From Podochytrium sp. JEL0797 (Eukaryota; Chytridiomycota; Chytridiomycetes; Chytridiales; Chytriomycetaceae): a stretch of DNA of 23,734 nt. Each line of letters begins with the position of its first letter. Within the stretch, counting starts at the first letter, position 1. This document shows, in pieces, positions 19,024 to 23,734 of the stretch. The notes beneath the pieces are model-generated. The model did not search any database, had not been told where the DNA came from, and was given only the letters and a program-made list of their open reading frames with translations. Both the position numbers and the translations under genes were made by a program. The DNA lies in contig JADGJG010000331.1 in NCBI GenBank assembly GCA_027596195.1, positions 1 to 23,734 of the forward strand, in the 5' to 3' direction.

Positions 19024-21612
19024 TCACTTCGAATACATCTCCCCAATCAAACCCCGATACCTCCGTCCAATCACCCCCCTCTGCAACTTCATGGCCGCAG
19101 TCAACATTTCATTCTGCGGCGTCCACTCCACATCCGTCAACAACACCTGTCCCGGAATCTCCGCCCCCTTCAACCCCACCGCCTTGGCCACCCCCTTCAA
19201 GCTCTCCAACACGGCCGCACGCACGTCCTCCCTCCCACAAATCTCGGCGAAATCCAAAAAGTCAACGTCGAGGCCGGGAGTTTTGTTCAACTCTCCCGCG
19301 AGGCGGCGGAGCTCTTTTTCAACGGGTTGGATAATCGCGATGGCGTAGGATTGCTCCGGGTCCGCATACACACAAATGTTTTGCACGTATTGAGACACTT
19401 TGTAATTCGATTCGAGCTTCTCAAGCGCAATGTACCTGGAAAGAAAAGAAGACAACAAAACGCGTGAGTGGGCAACAAACTCCAATTAAAAAAAAAGGCA
19501 AGCAAAAGCAAACTCAACTCTCCATTCGAAAGCTTGACCAAATTCTTTTTGCGATCAATAATCGAAATCGTACCGTTCGCGTTCATTTCTCCGATATCGC
19601 CCGTCATCAACCACCCATCGGAAGTGATGACCTCGCGCGTCAACTGCGGTTGCTTGTAATACCCCTTCATGACACTCGGTCCTCTCAACCACACCTCGCC
19701 CTGCGGTTTGGGAACATTCGTGCTCTTGTATTCAGTGTTTTCAACGTCCACAAGTTTCAGTTCGAGCGACGTTGCGGGTGCACCTATTCACCGCCACGGA
19801 AAAAAAAGTGAGTTCACTTCACCAAGCCTTTTCCGCACTCCAAAACGTGAAAAGAAAAAACGATTCCTCACCAGTCATCCCCAACACCGTATAATCACTA
19901 AACTCCTGCAACGCACAAACCGCAGTCGCCTCCGTCATTCCATACCCGGACCCCAACGGCGCAATTGCCACATTCACAAACCGATGCGTCGACTTTGGAA
20001 TCGGTGCACCCCCGGCAAGCGCAAGCTTCAACCGTCCCCCAACCTGATCCTTGATCTTATCAAACACGAGCTTATCAAACGGATAAGAGAGGAACCCGAG
20101 CCCCCAATCCTGCAACATGCCCTTGAGGAAGAAACACGCGTTGAACACAGTTTGCGCAACGGGAGACGACCCTCGAATCTTGGTATCCACGGCTTTACGG
20201 ATCCCCTCCCAAACAGCCGGAACCCCTGCCATCATAGTCGGCCTCAACTCCCGAATATCCCCTTTACACCCCCTCACACTCGCGTCTGTCAACGTCTTGA
20301 CACCCCCAAACCCAAGCGCACTGCCCATGTACAGATTCGACATGGTCGCCACGAATTCGAGGATATGCGCGAGCGGGAGGTAACTCATGTAGATTTCTTT
20401 TTCGGAGAGGTACGGTTGGAGCCAGTTGGTCGAAGCGGCGACGGAGGCGATCACGTTCGCGTGGGTGATCATGACGCCTTTGGGTGGGCCTGTGGAGCCG
20501 GAGGTGTACATGATGAGGGCGAGGTCTTCTTTTTTGGGGGGGACGGGGGCGTAGATTCGTTGGTTTCCTGCACATGTTTTCGAAAAAAACAGTGGTTCAG
20601 CCAACACAAAGCGCCGAATTTTTTGGTCAAGCACGAAAGGAGAATTTTACCAATCTTTTCCAACTCAACCAGCGAAATCACTCTCACCGCCTTCAAGTCC
20701 TTGGCAATCTTTTCGAGCACGGCAGCGTCGGCGGTACCGTTGTACATCACGTTTTTGAGTGTCGCCACTTTGTTGGCCACTTTGAGAATCATGGGCAACA
20801 GCTCCGCGTTCGTAAACAGGGTCGTCACTTCGCATTCTTGCAGAGAGTACAAGAGTCCTTCTTCGCCGAGCGTGCTTTTGGAAGGCGGAGAGATAAGAAT
20901 AAGGGGTCAAGAAATTGAGTGGGGGGGTTCGAACAACACTCACGCGTAGGCCGTGGTGATTGTGATGGATTGCTCGATACAGGCCATGGCGGTGAACATC
21001 CAGTCGCGACTGTTTTTGCAGTGAATTGAGGGTTGAGTGGTTTTGAGGGGGGCGGGGTTCTCACCTCGTGTCCGCAAAGATGGTCAGCTTGTCGCCGGCA
21101 TTCAATCCGAGGGCGCGGTAAGCGGATCCCTAGAAATGGAGTAGAAGGGGAGGGAGGATGAGGATGCAACAAGCCGATAGTACAAATTGGGAGCGGACTC
21201 TCACCCAAACATGAATCTTCTCCTCGGCCTCACTCCAGGTCATCCATTCGTAGGGTCCCAGCTCAAAGAACTTCCACTTCTTGAGTTCCTTGATTTCGCC
21301 GCCGCCTGGCACCTTCTTGACGACTTCCTTCTCCTCCTCGATCACGTTCAGGATGCGGCGCTGGCCAAAGGTTTCCCTGTGAGGCTTTTTGGTGAAACCC
21401 TCGAGGACAATGTCGTAGATTGTGTGGATGTGTGGCGAGGGGCTCTCTGTGAGGAGTCTATTTTTTTTGATTAGAAACTGTGTGTAGTGGTCAGTGCGGT
21501 AGAAGACTTGGTAATACCTCGGTGACTTTGTATTGCGGTAAACTGGCGACGAGACTGGGTCTGACGACGAAGTGGGGTCGTCCACGATGCGCGAGCGTTT
21601 TCCGAGGAGCAT
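19024..21612 (-). CDS. ACSL: Long-chain acyl-CoA synthetase (691 aa, 8 exons)
   Basis: Activates long-chain fatty acids with ATP and CoA through an acyl-AMP intermediate, for lipid synthesis, oxidation or import. Exons: 21612-21518, 21457-21205, 21129-21065, 21009-20944, 20874-20651, 20567-19872, 19783-19519 and 19435-19024; phases agree throughout. The AMP-binding motif [13 protein letters not shown] is at about 255-267. Further family motifs are YLPLAHILEF, TLTDASVR, GVPAVWEGIRK, GGAPIP, GYGMTEAT, GWLMTGDIG, the hinge DRKKNLVKLSNGEY and, near the end, EMLTAAMKLQR with the lysine used in adenylation. Length is typical of eukaryotic ACSL/Faa enzymes (about 690-720 aa). The end, MYSK, is not a PTS1 peroxisomal signal. 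No clear signal peptide or N-terminal membrane segment is seen, so location is undecided. It is divergent from a paralogue with 81 bp between start codons. Confidence 0.95.
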
Positions 21613-21693
21613 TTTTCACTTGATCAAAACGCAATTACACATGGTGAAGCACAAAAGACGCGACTTGCGCAACCACAAAAAAAAACAAACAAA
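21613..21693. promoter_or_regulatory. 81-bp divergent promoter of the two acyl-CoA synthetases
   Basis: Only 81 bp lie between the two start codons, so both core promoters and 5' UTRs must be here or reach into the neighbouring gene. The side next to the plus-strand gene is A-rich (a run of nine A, then ACAAACAAA directly before the ATG), a favourable fungal start context. No TATA box is apparent. Confidence 0.6.
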
Positions 21694-23678
<1,985 letters not shown>

Positions 23679-23722
23679 GTTGAGTAGTTTTTTTTCTCTC
23701 GTGTGTTGTGCCCGTGCCTCCC

Positions 23723-23734
23723 GGGGGGGGGGGG
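23723..23734. other. Terminal poly-G run, probable contig end
   Basis: The window ends in twelve G within the last visible intron of the second acyl-CoA synthetase. Similar C/G homopolymers occur inside introns at 5582-5592 and 22729-22744, so the run may be genuine sequence at which assembly stopped. It could also be a sequencing artefact. Confidence 0.5.

Noticed and set aside
19669..20949. A 426-codon plus-strand open frame
   Set aside because: It lies wholly across the minus-strand acyl-CoA synthetase exons and has no family motifs. The opposite strand has a full set of ACSL motifs, so this is its antisense shadow.

Overview
The window is nuclear DNA from an intron-rich eukaryote, most likely a flagellated (zoosporic, chytrid-type) fungus. 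Fungal signs are a Cdc12-type septin and a Vid21/Eaf1-type NuA4 scaffold that has HSA and SANT-like regions but no fused helicase. The flagellum is indicated by an almost complete CFAP69, a ciliary axoneme protein not expected in fungi that have lost the flagellum. Genes are tightly packed and split by roughly 55 mostly short GT-AG introns (about 45-110 nt, longest 248 nt). No tRNA, rRNA, CRISPR array, insertion sequence or transposon was recognised. All gene models were spliced by hand from reading frame, phase and family motifs, without transcript evidence.

Layout, left to right: 1-963 has no assignable gene. Three minus-strand genes follow: a four-helix membrane protein (964-1494), septin CDC12 (1809-3657) and VID21/EAF1 (3841-8022). 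VID21 shares a 153-bp divergent promoter with plus-strand CFAP69 (8176-11738). CFAP69 converges, with only 63 bp between stop codons, on mitochondrial malonyl-CoA:ACP transacylase MCT1 (minus, 11802-13385). Next are a LOG-family phosphoribohydrolase (minus, 13500-14203), a METTL21-like protein methyltransferase (plus, 14367-15335) and a CPSF6-like RRM protein (plus, 15401-16521). A tentative small membrane protein (minus, 16656-17150) and an unresolved 1.4-kb stretch lead to DPH3 (plus, 18516-18842). The right end holds two long-chain acyl-CoA synthetase paralogues, head to head with 81 bp between start codons; the right-hand one runs off the window, which ends in a 12-base G run.

The genes are mainly unrelated housekeeping functions (cytokinesis, chromatin acetylation, mRNA 3' end processing, diphthamide and protein methylation), not one pathway. 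A lipid theme links MCT1 (mitochondrial fatty acid synthesis) and the two acyl-CoA synthetases (fatty acid activation), but they are about 6 kb apart and the link may be coincidental. I found no clearly new multi-gene system. The most unusual observations are a 7-nt microexon inside the conserved MCT1 active-site region, an 18-nt microexon in the methyltransferase, the inverted acyl-CoA synthetase pair with shared intron phases, and a recurrent within-exon switch from C-ending to G/T-ending codons.
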